This document shows positions 19,617 to 27,971 of a DNA stretch of 64,000 bases, one piece after another. The notes under the pieces are model-generated. The model was not told the origin of the DNA. It saw nothing but the letters and a program-made list of their open reading frames with translations, and made no database searches. Origin of the DNA: Leeuwenhoekiella polynyae (GTDB taxonomy: Bacteria > Bacteroidota > Bacteroidia > Flavobacteriales > Flavobacteriaceae). Location of the stretch: the NCBI RefSeq assembly GCF_004104075.1, contig NZ_QOVK01000001.1:496001-560000 (forward strand), in the 5' to 3' direction. Every line of letters starts with the position of its first letter. Within the stretch, counting starts at the first letter, position 1. The position numbers and the translations under genes were made by a program.

Positions 19617-22028
19617 ATGAAGTATCCCATATTATTCTCCATTTTCATTACGCCTTTTGCTCTTTTTGCTCAGTCAAATGATGTAGAAAGCAAGGTCTTA
19701 GATGATAAAAAAAAGGCCATTGGTTATGCAAACGTACTGCTCCTCAAGGCAGCAGATTCCAGTTTTGTTAAGGGTACTATTAGTGAAGAAAATGGAAGCT
19801 TTATTTTTAATGATATTGCTCAGGGTAGTTACATTATTAAAGCCAGTTTTATTGGCTACACAGATGTATATAGTGACATTTTTGAAGTTCAAAATACAGT
19901 TGAGCATCCTCCCTTAATTTTAGCAGAGAATCCAGAGTTTTTAGACGCTGTGACCGTTACAGCAAAACGCCCTGTGATACAGCGTAAAATTGACCGCTAT
20001 ATTTATAATGTTGAGAATACTGTTGTATCATCGGGTACTACTTTCGATATTTTAAAACGCACTCCCGGAGTTATCGTCAATCAGGGACAACTTTTAGTAA
20101 AAAACAGCCCAGCCCAGGTATATATAAATGATAGAAAGGTTTATTTAACCAGTGATGAATTGCAACAACTGTTAGAAGGTTTTGCAGGAGTTAATGTAAA
20201 ATCTGTTGAGGTAATAACCACGCCTCCGGCAAAATACGATGCAGAAGGAGGAGCGATCCTAAATATTGTTACCTCAAAAAATCTTTCAATAGGCTATAAG
20301 GGAAGCATTAACGCTTCTAATACAGTTGGAATCAAACCAAAATATAATGCAGGAACCAGCCAGTACTACAAAACCGACTGGTTGAATGCGTATGCCAGTT
20401 ATAATTTTAATTCGCGTTTTGACGTAAAAACAGACGAAGGATTTGTTCAGTTTTACAATGCTAACGGAAGTGAAAAAGCAACTTGGGTAGATCTTTTTAG
20501 ACGGGATACCCGCACCATCTCGCACAGTTTAAATACGATTTTAGATTTCACATTGAGTAAGACCGAATTGTTGAGTTTTAGTGCCAATGTGTTACACACA
20601 CCAAAGGCAAATTCAGACATTACCGGAAAAACCGAAACGTATAATCCGCAAGGACAATTAGATTCATTATACACTACGAAGAGCAGATTAGAGAATCAAA
20701 ACGATAATTTGCTATTGAATCTGAGTTATGAAAAACAGTTGGGTGAAAACGGTGCGAGTTTATCTGCAATTGCCAATTATATAGATTATACTAACGACCA
20801 GACCCAAACTGTTGCTACGCGCTATCTTTCGCCGCAAGGCAATCTCTTAAATGCGAATGCATTCAATACCATACCTACTCAAAATTCTAAGATTTATACC
20901 GGTCAGTTAGATTATACCGGTAATTTAGGCAGCTGGGCATTTGAAGCCGGCGGAAAGTTTTCCGGGATTAATTCTGAAAGCAGACAAGAGTTTTTTAATA
21001 CTGCAGGAAACGTAAGGGATACTGATGCGATACTCAATGATAATTTTGACTATACCGAAGCTATTTACGCATCCTATTTCAGCTTTGCTAAAGATTGGGA
21101 AAAATGGAGTATTAAAGCCGGTCTGCGCGGAGAATACACCGATGCAAACGGAAACTCCAGGACTCTGGGTATTGTAAATACTCAGGAATATTTTGAGCTT
21201 TTCCCAACTATTTACCTGATAAATACTCCTTCTGATAATCATTCTTTTGGAGTTGAATACAGCCGTAGAATTGACCGACCGCGTTTTCAGAGTTTAAACC
21301 CGTACCGGTATTTCTTAAATGAAAATAATTTTCAAGAAGGAAACCCTAATATTCAACCGGCAATCGCAAACAAAGTTAAACTATCGTATTCTTATAAAAA
21401 CAAGTTGAGTTTTGAATTGTATTGGGATCGTATTGATAATGCAATGAGTGTATTGCCTTTTCAGGATAATGAGAATTTGGCACTAAGAAGTGTAAACACC
21501 AATCTTAATTATGAACAGCAATTTAGTTTTGATGTAAGGTATTCAGAATTTGTAAATAATTGGATGTGGATGAGCGTTTACGCATCATTTTTTAATATGG
21601 AAAATGAATTTGCTGCACTTGAGAGTAATGGTACAAATGTAAAGCAAGACATTAACGGAGCTTATTTACAGACTTTAAATTATTTTATACTTGAAGAGGG
21701 TTTGACAGCAACAATTACAAATGTTCTAACCTCAAACTTATTGGTAGGTTCTTATCAATACGATCGTCCGCAATATGCTTTAAATATTGATATTCAGAAG
21801 ACTTTTATGAATGGTCGTTTAATAGTTAATTTAGGTTCTGAGGATGTTTTCAATACCAACAATATTCCGCTTACTTCAAGATATTTAAATCAGAATAATT
21901 CTTTTTTTGCAATGCCTGAATCTCAAAAGATACGCGTAGGATTGCGGTATAAATTCGGAAATTTTAAGTTGAACGATAACAGCAGAGAAACTTCTGTAGA
22001 AGAAGAAACGCGCCTTCAAACAAATTAG
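19617..22028 (+). CDS. TonB-dependent outer-membrane receptor (OMP_b-brl_3 type)
   Basis: Outer-membrane beta-barrel of 803 residues with a Sec signal (ending LFAQS). A carboxypeptidase-regulatory-like domain lies at about 22-105 (GSFIFNDIAQGSYIIKASF), then a plug domain (ILKRTPGVIVNQGQLLVKN...PPAKYDAEGG), then a barrel with repeated aromatic strands. It has no SusD partner and lacks the extended SusC N-terminal features, so it belongs to the stand-alone group of TonB-linked receptors. Ligand is unknown. A TAnnTTTG-type box (TAGTTTTG) ends only eight bases before the ATG. If it is used, the mRNA leader would be extremely short. Confidence 0.88.
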   Translation: MKYPILFSIFITPFALFAQSNDVESKVLDDKKKAIGYANVLLLKAADSSFVKGTISEENGSFIFNDIAQGSYIIKASFIGYTDVYSDIFEVQNTVEHPPLILAENPEFLDAVTVTAKRPVIQRKIDRYIYNVENTVVSSGTTFDILKRTPGVIVNQGQLLVKNSPAQVYINDRKVYLTSDELQQLLEGFAGVNVKSVEVITTPPAKYDAEGGAILNIVTSKNLSIGYKGSINASNTVGIKPKYNAGTSQYYKTDWLNAYASYNFNSRFDVKTDEGFVQFYNANGSEKATWVDLFRRDTRTISHSLNTILDFTLSKTELLSFSANVLHTPKANSDITGKTETYNPQGQLDSLYTTKSRLENQNDNLLLNLSYEKQLGENGASLSAIANYIDYTNDQTQTVATRYLSPQGNLLNANAFNTIPTQNSKIYTGQLDYTGNLGSWAFEAGGKFSGINSESRQEFFNTAGNVRDTDAILNDNFDYTEAIYASYFSFAKDWEKWSIKAGLRGEYTDANGNSRTLGIVNTQEYFELFPTIYLINTPSDNHSFGVEYSRRIDRPRFQSLNPYRYFLNENNFQEGNPNIQPAIANKVKLSYSYKNKLSFELYWDRIDNAMSVLPFQDNENLALRSVNTNLNYEQQFSFDVRYSEFVNNWMWMSVYASFFNMENEFAALESNGTNVKQDINGAYLQTLNYFILEEGLTATITNVLTSNLLVGSYQYDRPQYALNIDIQKTFMNGRLIVNLGSEDVFNTNNIPLTSRYLNQNNSFFAMPESQKIRVGLRYKFGNFKLNDNSRETSVEEETRLQTN

Positions 22029-22086
22029 AAGGCTTCCTTATAATTTTTCAACTGCTATACTTACCGAAACATTGCTTAATTTTGCC

Positions 22087-22107
22087 CCCGATAATCGGGA
22101 TTTAAAT
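22087..22107. repeat. Palindromic repeat element, related copy 2
   Basis: CCCGATAATCGGG palindrome followed by ATTTAAAT, the same layout as the copies at 2812 and 24851. It lies between the TonB receptor and dusB genes. Confidence 0.55.
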
Positions 22108-22193
22108 AGTTTAAGGTTGGTCTTGAACTAAAAACTTCACGGTATTAACAGCTTCGGCTCTGCGTCGAGGCATTTCATTTAAAAAGTATTGCT

Positions 22194-23198
22194 TTGGCTA
22201 AAATAGGAGATATAGATGTAGGAGACTTCCCGTTGCTTTTAGCACCGATGGAAGATGTGAGTGATCCACCTTTTCGTGCACTTTGTAAAGAACAGGGAGC
22301 AGATGTGGTGTATACAGAGTTTATTTCTAGTGAAGGTTTGATACGTGACGCGGCAAAAAGCGTTATGAAGCTAGATATCTATGAGAAAGAGCGCCCTGTG
22401 GGCATTCAGATTTTTGGAGCTAATCTGGAATCCATGCTTCAAAGCGTGGAGATTGTTGAAGCGTCAAAGCCAGATATTATTGATATCAACTTCGGTTGCC
22501 CGGTAAAGAAAGTAGTTTCTAAAGGTGCCGGCGCCGGAATTTTAAAAGACATCGATTTGATGGTTTCTCTAACGGAAGCTATGGTGAAACACACCAACTT
22601 ACCCATAACCGTTAAAACCCGTTTAGGTTGGGATCACGACTCGATCAAAATCGTTGAGGTTGCTGAACGTTTACAAGACGTAGGTTGTAAAGCGATCGCT
22701 ATTCACGGTCGTACGCGAGCCCAGATGTATAAAGGTGATGCCGACTGGAGACCAATTGCTGAAGTTAAAAACAATCAACGTATGCATATTCCGGTATTTG
22801 GTAACGGAGATGTTGATACTCCAGAACGTGCTGTAGCAATGCGCGATGAATATGGTTTAGATGGCGCAATGATAGGTCGTGCAAGTATTGGCTACCCTTG
22901 GTTTTTTAGAGAGGTTAAGCATTATTTTAATACCGGTGAGCATCTTGCTCCACCCACAATGCAAGAACGTGTAGACGCTGCCCGAAGACATTTACAAATG
23001 TCTATAGATTGGAAAGGAGAGAAGCTAGGTGTTTTTGAAACCCGTCGCCATTATACCAATTACTTTAAAGGCATTCCCGATTTTAAACCGTATCGTATGA
23101 AAATGGTGACCAGCGATGCTCCTGAAGATGTTTTTGCAGCTTTTGATGAAGTTGAAACGCTTTTTGCTGATTACGATTTTGCTCAACAAACTATTTAA
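22194..23198 (+). CDS. dusB: tRNA-dihydrouridine synthase
   Basis: FMN-dependent enzyme that reduces specific uridines in tRNA to dihydrouridine. The 334 residues carry the family hallmarks: APMEDVSDPPFRALC at 17-31, the catalytic Cys102 in NFGCPVKK, a phosphate-binding region with HGRTRAQMYKG, and GNGDV. The start is a TTG at 22194 giving MAKIGDIDVGDF, which matches the family N-terminus; no ATG in frame fits. The stop codon overlaps that of the converging permease gene, the two sharing the bases TTAA. The gene is preceded by a palindromic repeat. Confidence 0.95.
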   Translation: MAKIGDIDVGDFPLLLAPMEDVSDPPFRALCKEQGADVVYTEFISSEGLIRDAAKSVMKLDIYEKERPVGIQIFGANLESMLQSVEIVEASKPDIIDINFGCPVKKVVSKGAGAGILKDIDLMVSLTEAMVKHTNLPITVKTRLGWDHDSIKIVEVAERLQDVGCKAIAIHGRTRAQMYKGDADWRPIAEVKNNQRMHIPVFGNGDVDTPERAVAMRDEYGLDGAMIGRASIGYPWFFREVKHYFNTGEHLAPPTMQERVDAARRHLQMSIDWKGEKLGVFETRRHYTNYFKGIPDFKPYRMKMVTSDAPEDVFAAFDEVETLFADYDFAQQTI

Positions 23199-24397
23199 TC
23201 TACGAGCAATTTAGGTCGTATTGTAGACGAAGCCAAATACGAGGCTAGAATTCCTAAAATTGAAATGGTAAAGAAGACTGCTAAGAAGTTCATCAGTGTA
23301 AATTCCATAGGATAGGGAAGTGTAGGTGTGATCATTTTAAGCTGAAATTGTAATTGAGCCCCCACGATCAATGCCCCTAAAAAGATGCCTATAAGTCCAC
23401 CAAAAACTGTCATCATAGCTCCTTGTAAAAAATAGATTTTCTTGATCTCTTTTAATGAGGCACCCAGACTGTGCAAGGTTTTGATATTCGCTTTCTTATC
23501 AATGATGATCATAATAATACTTCCCACAAGATTGAAGAGCGCAATAATCAATACCAGTGTAAAAATCAGATAAACCGCGAGGTTTTCAGCATTCAACATC
23601 TTATAAAGCTTGTCATTTAGCTGAAAGCGGGTTTTTACTTCAACTTGATCTCCAAAGAGTTTTTGAACGGAATCTTTAACCGCCAGTGGATCTGCATTTG
23701 GCTTGATTTTGAGTTCTAGTGCACTAAGTGTAGAATCATTATACCGCAACAATTGACGCACATATTCCAAATTGGTAAAGATGTATTTCTGGTCAATTTC
23801 TTCATTCACCTGAAAGATATCTGAAACTACTAATTGCGAACTGTTAAATGCCTGACTAGGGTCTGTAAACTGGCCGGTTCCCGGTTTAGGAACCATAATG
23901 CGTAGTAAGTCTGTATAATTATTAACGCCAAGTGAAAGTATACGAGAAATACCAAAACCTATAGCAGCTACAGGTTCTTCAGGCGTGATCCAGTTTCCGT
24001 AAAGTAAGGTACTGTCTATGTTATTGACACGCATATAATTTTCGTCAACACCTTTTACATAAGCGATGTGATTTTTTCCTCTAAATTCAAGAAAAGCCCG
24101 TTCTTCAATGATTTGCGTATAGTAAGCTACACCTTCAATATTCTTAAGATCTTCAGCTTGTTTTTTAGAAAAAGAAATGGTTTTTCCGCTTGCGGGAATC
24201 ACTTTTAAATCCGGGTCAAAAATTGATGAAAAAGATAGGCTGAAATCTTTCAACCCTGAAAACCCAGATAACACGATAAATAGTGCAGCAGAGCCGGCAA
24301 TAATACTTATAGCCGAAATCAGGGTAATGATATTTATAGCATTGTTACTGCTTTTTGTAAACAGGTAACGTTTTGCGATAAATACTGAAAACTTCAA
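23195..24397 (-). CDS. FtsX/LolC-like ABC transporter permease
   Basis: Inner-membrane permease subunit of 400 residues. It has one N-terminal transmembrane helix (about 20-45), a large periplasmic MacB-like domain (about 50-265), and three C-terminal helices (about 270-300, 320-350 and 370-395) of the FtsX fold. This layout matches LolC/LolE-type lipoprotein release permeases, but no ATPase gene is adjacent, so the partner must be elsewhere. It lies 10 bases downstream of rbfA on the same strand and is probably cotranscribed with it. Lipoprotein trafficking is the likely role by family, not by direct evidence. Confidence 0.85.
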   Translation of the reverse strand: MKFSVFIAKRYLFTKSSNNAINIITLISAISIIAGSAALFIVLSGFSGLKDFSLSFSSIFDPDLKVIPASGKTISFSKKQAEDLKNIEGVAYYTQIIEERAFLEFRGKNHIAYVKGVDENYMRVNNIDSTLLYGNWITPEEPVAAIGFGISRILSLGVNNYTDLLRIMVPKPGTGQFTDPSQAFNSSQLVVSDIFQVNEEIDQKYIFTNLEYVRQLLRYNDSTLSALELKIKPNADPLAVKDSVQKLFGDQVEVKTRFQLNDKLYKMLNAENLAVYLIFTLVLIIALFNLVGSIIMIIIDKKANIKTLHSLGASLKEIKKIYFLQGAMMTVFGGLIGIFLGALIVGAQLQFQLKMITPTLPYPMEFTLMNFLAVFFTISILGILASYLASSTIRPKLLVD

Positions 24398-24407
24398 AAA
24401 TGTGGTC

Positions 24408-24800
24408 TTATGATTTTTTACGACGCGGAAGCAAATCGGGATTTTCTATAGGATCTTCAGTTCCTTTTAAAGACTTGTCAATACCGTCTATATACTCCAA
24501 AGAGTCATCTATAAAAAACTGAAGTTCAGGCATACGACGCAACTGATGTCTGGTACGGTTTGCAATTTCGTGTTTGATAAAAGGCTTTACAGCTTTAACC
24601 TCTTTGAGCATAGCTTCGGCCTGAGTATGCGGAAAAACACTCATATACACTTTAGCCTGAGATAAATCTGTAGTTACATTTACTTTACTAACAGAAACAA
24701 TGATGCTTTTAGCGCCGGCTTGCATCAATGCTTTTTGAATCACATCTACCAAGTCACGTTGCAGAACACCTGCTACCTTTTTTTGTCTGTTTGTTTCCAT
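24408..24800 (-). CDS. rbfA: 30S ribosome-binding factor A
   Basis: Late-stage 30S subunit maturation factor that binds near the 5' region of 16S rRNA. The 130 residues match the family length and show its pattern: METNRQKKVAGVLQRDLVDVI at the start, VSVSKVNVTTDLSQAKVYMSVFP in the KH-like core, and RHQLRRMPELQFFIDDSLEY near the end. The gene precedes the permease by 10 bases. It faces the epimerase gene across a 178-base spacer containing a repeat element. Confidence 0.95.
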   Translation of the reverse strand: METNRQKKVAGVLQRDLVDVIQKALMQAGAKSIIVSVSKVNVTTDLSQAKVYMSVFPHTQAEAMLKEVKAVKPFIKHEIANRTRHQLRRMPELQFFIDDSLEYIDGIDKSLKGTEDPIENPDLLPRRKKS

Positions 24801-24850
24801 ACTGCAAAAGTACGTTTTTTCTTATTGCATTTACTTTTGCACTTGTGTCA

Positions 24851-24899
24851 TTTACTCGATGATCGAGATTTAAATGCTCCGATTCCCAATAGCTACCGG
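24851..24899. repeat. Palindromic repeat element, copy 3, with adjoining decayed palindrome
   Basis: TTTA-CTCGATGATCGAG-ATTTAAAT at 24851-24875 differs at two positions from the copy at 2812-2836. It is followed at 24885-24899 by CCCAATAGCTACCGG, which looks like a worn form of the palindrome CCCGATAGCTATCGGG. Confidence 0.6.
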
Positions 24900-24978
24900 T
24901 ATGTTTCGTTCAATTTGATGTTTGGTGGGCTTGCTCTAATGTAGTTTACTATCTTTCTACAGTTTTAATACCGTCAAG

Positions 24979-25401
24979 ATGAAAAAAATAGAACATATAG
25001 GGATTGCAGTAAAAAGTCTTAAGGACTCTAATTTGATGTATGAGAAGTTACTGGGGGTAAAGCCCTATAAAGTTGAAGAAGTTCCTTCTGAAGGCGTAAA
25101 TACTTCGTTTTTTAAAATGGGAGAAAGCAAGATAGAATTGCTTGAAGCGACTGCAGATACTAGTGCAATAGCAAAATTTTTAGAAAAGCGTGGGCCTGGA
25201 GTACACCATATTGCCTATGCGGTAGAAGACATCAAGCGGGAGTTGAAACGCCTGAAATCTGAAGGTTTTGAATTGATTAACGATGAGCCTAAGAAAGGAG
25301 CAGATGATAAATGGGTAGCTTTTTTGCATCCCAAAAGTACAGATGGTGTTTTAATAGAATTATGCCAAGAAAGAACACCTGAAAAAGATAAGGACGAATA
25401 A
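24979..25401 (+). CDS. mce: Methylmalonyl-CoA epimerase
   Basis: Vicinal-oxygen-chelate fold metalloenzyme interconverting (R)- and (S)-methylmalonyl-CoA in propionate metabolism. The 140 residues match the family. Metal ligands appear in the pattern KKIEHIGIAVKSL (His), GPGVHHIAYAVEDI (His) and GVLIELCQ (Glu). The gene stands alone between the rbfA unit and the tRNA gene. The mutase subunits are not in the window. Confidence 0.93.
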   Translation: MKKIEHIGIAVKSLKDSNLMYEKLLGVKPYKVEEVPSEGVNTSFFKMGESKIELLEATADTSAIAKFLEKRGPGVHHIAYAVEDIKRELKRLKSEGFELINDEPKKGADDKWVAFLHPKSTDGVLIELCQERTPEKDKDE

Positions 25402-25405
25402 ATGC

Positions 25406-25436
25406 TTGTAGTAAATAAAAAATAATGTTATTTTTG
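25406..25436 (+). promoter_or_regulatory. Promoter of the tRNA gene
   Basis: TTG at 25406-25408 and TATTTTTG at 25429-25436 are separated by 20 bases. This matches the Bacteroidota -33/-7 consensus (TTG...TAnnTTTG) in sequence and spacing, 36 bases before the tRNA. Confidence 0.75.
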
Positions 25437-25471
25437 CGCCCGCTTTGATGCTGAAATATGCATTGCAAGCT

Positions 25472-25545
25472 GGTCCTATAGCTCAGTTGGTTAGAGCACC
25501 TGACTCATAATCAGGTGGTCCCTGGTTCGAGCCCAGGTGGGACCA
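25472..25545 (+). tRNA. tRNA with CAT anticodon (Met or lysidine-modified Ile)
   Basis: A full cloverleaf can be folded. The acceptor stem GGTCCTA/TGGGACC carries one G-T pair. The D arm is GCTC...GAGC, the anticodon stem CCTGA/TCAGG holds the loop CTCATAA, and the T arm is CCTGG-TTCGAGC-CCAGG. The discriminator is A and CCA is not encoded. Elongator Met and Ile2 tRNAs both carry CAT and cannot be separated by eye here. Confidence 0.93.
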
Positions 25546-25557
25546 CTAGTAAATACT

Positions 25558-25592
25558 AAGCCTCAGAAGATTTTGTCTTCTGAGGCTTTTTT
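25558..25592 (+). terminator. Terminator after the tRNA
   Basis: A perfect 13-bp stem (AAGCCTCAGAAGA / TCTTCTGAGGCTT) with a TTTTG loop and T run, starting 13 bases after the tRNA. Confidence 0.92.
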
Positions 25593-26097
25593 CATGTGCA
25601 AGTGATTTGCAAACAACTTCATTTTTAATAAAAATCCAACTTATTTAGGGTCAATTGATTATTAATTCAATCAACTCTACTGAAAAGTTGATTTCACTTC
25701 TGTGGAATTACTACATTAGACTGGACATAGCGTTGAATGAATATTATTGCAAGTTGTTAATTTATTAATTAGGAGACGTAAAGCCAAACAGTACACCTTA
25801 GAGTTTAAGCAAAAAGCAGTAGAATTAAGTTATGCCTCATTAGTACCCCAGGCCTCAGACAGCCAAATGTCATTTCCAGTATCATTACCTTCCTCAAAAC
25901 CCGGAATACTGCTGTGGAACCCGACACCAATGCTAAGCTTTAATTGGCTTTGTATTAACACCCAAAACGTTAGTAAGGATTATTTTTGATGCGCTCAGAA
26001 ACCAAAAATTAAGGGATAGGGTAGTTTTAGAGCGGTCGTGCAAAAGGCTGTAGCTGTTTGCCGGGATCCCATCGAATAGAACGCTTAAAATACGGTT
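25593..26097. other. Decayed spacer behind the tRNA
   Basis: About 500 bases with no intact gene apart from a transposase remnant at 25747-25851. An inverted repeat AATCAACT/AGTTGATT lies at 25669-25693. Base composition becomes more GC-rich towards 26050, where the DUF2254 gene begins. Confidence 0.5.
25747..25851 (+). pseudogene. IS3-family transposase OrfA N-terminal remnant
   Basis: About 30 codons read RRRKAKQYTLEFKQKAVELSY, the typical start of the helix-turn-helix OrfA of IS3-type elements (RRKYTxEFKxxAVxL). The similarity ends after about residue 31 and the frame then runs into unrelated sequence. No OrfB and no clear terminal inverted repeats are visible, so this is a fragment left by an insertion sequence. 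Confidence 0.7.
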
Positions 26098-27216
26098 ATG
26101 CTCTCGACGCTTAAGAAAATTTTAAACAGTATCGCTTTAATACCTTCGGTATTGGCACTGTGTTTTATGCTTATCGCGATTCTTCAAATTGGGATCGCTA
26201 TTCCCGTCCCCGAGGATTCCATGTTGAGCGGTTTGGTTATTACCGAAAAGGCTGATGTACAGTTTATACTCGCGTTTATCATTGGAGGGATTTTTACCCT
26301 TACCATTTTTAGCTATACTATGGTGATGAATGTATTAAACCGAAACATCAGTAATTATTCGCCACGCCTTATTCCCCTGCTACTTGCTGAAAAACACCAT
26401 CAGTTGGTTCTGGGTTTCAGTTCGGGTACCATCATTTACGCCTTGATCCTGGCAATCCCCATCGCCAGTTCCCATACCGACAGCTTTCCCAAACTGGCAG
26501 CGAGTCTGGGTGTATTTTTTGCCATTATCTGTGTGTTTTTGTTTATCTACTTTATACATACGGTTTCCCAGAGTATTCACATCAATTATGTTTTAAGTCA
26601 GGTATTTATACGTACCGAAAAAAACATGTTGAAGCAGCACAAGACCCACGAGGATTTTCGCATTCCCGCAGGAGACGCTCCCTATAAAAACAGGTTTTCT
26701 TTAGGGAAGGCAGGCTATCTGCATCAGCCGGAATTTGATAAACTCCTCACTTTTTGTCAAAAGGAAACTATTGAACTCTGCTTGCTCCCCTTCCCGGGTC
26801 AGTTTATAAATCGGGAGAAGGTGCTGTTTACCTATAAGGGCGATCTTTCCAGAGAAATATTGCAGCAGCTTTCTGAGTATTTTGCGGTAGATCACGAGGT
26901 GCCTTTAAGTGTTCCCGAAACCGGATTTAAACATCTGGTGGAAGTGGCGGTAAAAGCCATGTCCCCGGCCATTAACGATCCGGGAACTGCTAAATCGGCT
27001 CTGGATTACTTTGCGCAGCTGCTGGAGTTACGCAATGCCTATCCCTATTATGCTTACGATACCCTAAAAATATCTCAGGAGGTCACCCGTAGCCTGGTAT
27101 CTCAACAGAAATTGTTGAAGTACTGCTTTACAGAACTGGAACCGTATTTAAAAGACGATCCTCTTCTGATGGATTATTTACAGCATATAAAACACCGCAA
27201 CGACTTAGCGGAATAA
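26098..27216 (+). CDS. DUF2254 integral membrane protein
   Basis: Membrane protein of unknown function in the DUF2254 family, 372 residues. Four hydrophobic segments lie at about 10-35, 55-80, 100-123 and 133-155, with a motif-like VMNVLNRNISNYSPRLIP between the second and third. The C-terminal half is soluble and includes VEVAVKAMSPAINDPGTAKSALD, a characteristic family stretch. Codon choice is noticeably richer in C and G at third positions than in neighbouring genes. Together with the IS and integrase remnants on either side, this suggests the gene arrived by transfer. Function cannot be given. Confidence 0.82.
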   Translation: MLSTLKKILNSIALIPSVLALCFMLIAILQIGIAIPVPEDSMLSGLVITEKADVQFILAFIIGGIFTLTIFSYTMVMNVLNRNISNYSPRLIPLLLAEKHHQLVLGFSSGTIIYALILAIPIASSHTDSFPKLAASLGVFFAIICVFLFIYFIHTVSQSIHINYVLSQVFIRTEKNMLKQHKTHEDFRIPAGDAPYKNRFSLGKAGYLHQPEFDKLLTFCQKETIELCLLPFPGQFINREKVLFTYKGDLSREILQQLSEYFAVDHEVPLSVPETGFKHLVEVAVKAMSPAINDPGTAKSALDYFAQLLELRNAYPYYAYDTLKISQEVTRSLVSQQKLLKYCFTELEPYLKDDPLLMDYLQHIKHRNDLAE

Positions 27217-27638
27217 AAACGGAAGGCCGATTAAAGTGATCTCCCCCTGAAGTTCGGTGTACATGCATCGCTTTATATCCATCCAATTGCGGGAACAGAA
27301 ACTATGTTAATGAATTCTTAAATTCAGGCGTTTAAAATGCCGTTTTCATACACTCTTCATACACTATCCTAGGCTTTGCTATGCCTTTGCCTGGGAGTTG
27401 CCTTGCTTCAGCCTTGATTTTGACCTGTCTTTTACGCTAACCTGTTCTCTCATACACCAGCTCTGCAACAACCATCTCGAAGCCAGAAAACCACTATATG
27501 CTTCAACATTTTTACCATTATGAACCCACATTCACCCACAAAAAGTGTGGTAAGCTGTGGTTGGAGTGTGGTTGCACTGTGGTAGCAGTGTGGTTGCACT
27601 CGACCTTATCTAAGAAGTCAGATATCTCTAATCAGCTA
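27217..27638. other. Intergenic region with iteron-like repeats
   Basis: About 420 bases without a credible gene. CCACA/TGTGG inverted ends at 27536-27550 lead directly into a block of five 11-bp tandem repeats (27544-27597). The rest is moderately GC-rich decayed sequence. Confidence 0.5.
27544..27597. repeat. Five tandem 11-bp GTGTGG repeats
   Basis: Consecutive units AGTGTGGTAAG, CTGTGGTTGG (10 bp), AGTGTGGTTGC, ACTGTGGTAGC and AGTGTGGTTGC. The strand is almost all G and T apart from single A or C positions. The units resemble iterons in length and phasing (about one helical turn). They sit 42 bases beyond the stop codon of the integrase remnant. Confidence 0.8.
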
Positions 27639-27808
27639 TCAAATCATCACGATGCGTTCATTATAACCGTCTAAAACCGTACTGGGTATGGGTTAAACAA
27701 ATTTGGTAGTCATTAAACTAGTATGCCCTAGCATCTCCGATATTGCTTGCAACGGCACATCTTGAAGCATAGCCTCTGTGGCAAAGCTGTGTGGGGCTAC
27801 GTATGCTG
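27639..27808 (-). pseudogene. Tyrosine recombinase C-terminal remnant, copy A
   Basis: Reverse-strand codons read PHSFATEAMLQDVPLQAI then SEMLGHTSLMTT, the typical box of tyrosine recombinases (R-H-S-F-A-T ... LGH). A stop interrupts the frame, and after a shift it ends in PSTVL...YNERIVMI and TGA. No catalytic domain upstream of it remains. It is nearly identical to copy B at 28728-28887. Confidence 0.8.
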
Positions 27809-27971
27809 TTAATGTCTGTTGAATCTGGCTTTTTTTACCGATTTCTTGTGATCCTAATCTATAGATTCTCACTCACTGATGTAAAACAAATTCTTTTAGG
27901 TGATTTGGAAACTCCTGTAACAAAGAGCGGAGTGACTCGTCATAAGGATAGTACGAATAAAAAAAGAGTTT

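Noticed and set aside
27544-27597. Tandem repeats as a CRISPR array
   Set aside because: Units are 10-11 bases, directly adjacent and without spacers; no cas gene is near.
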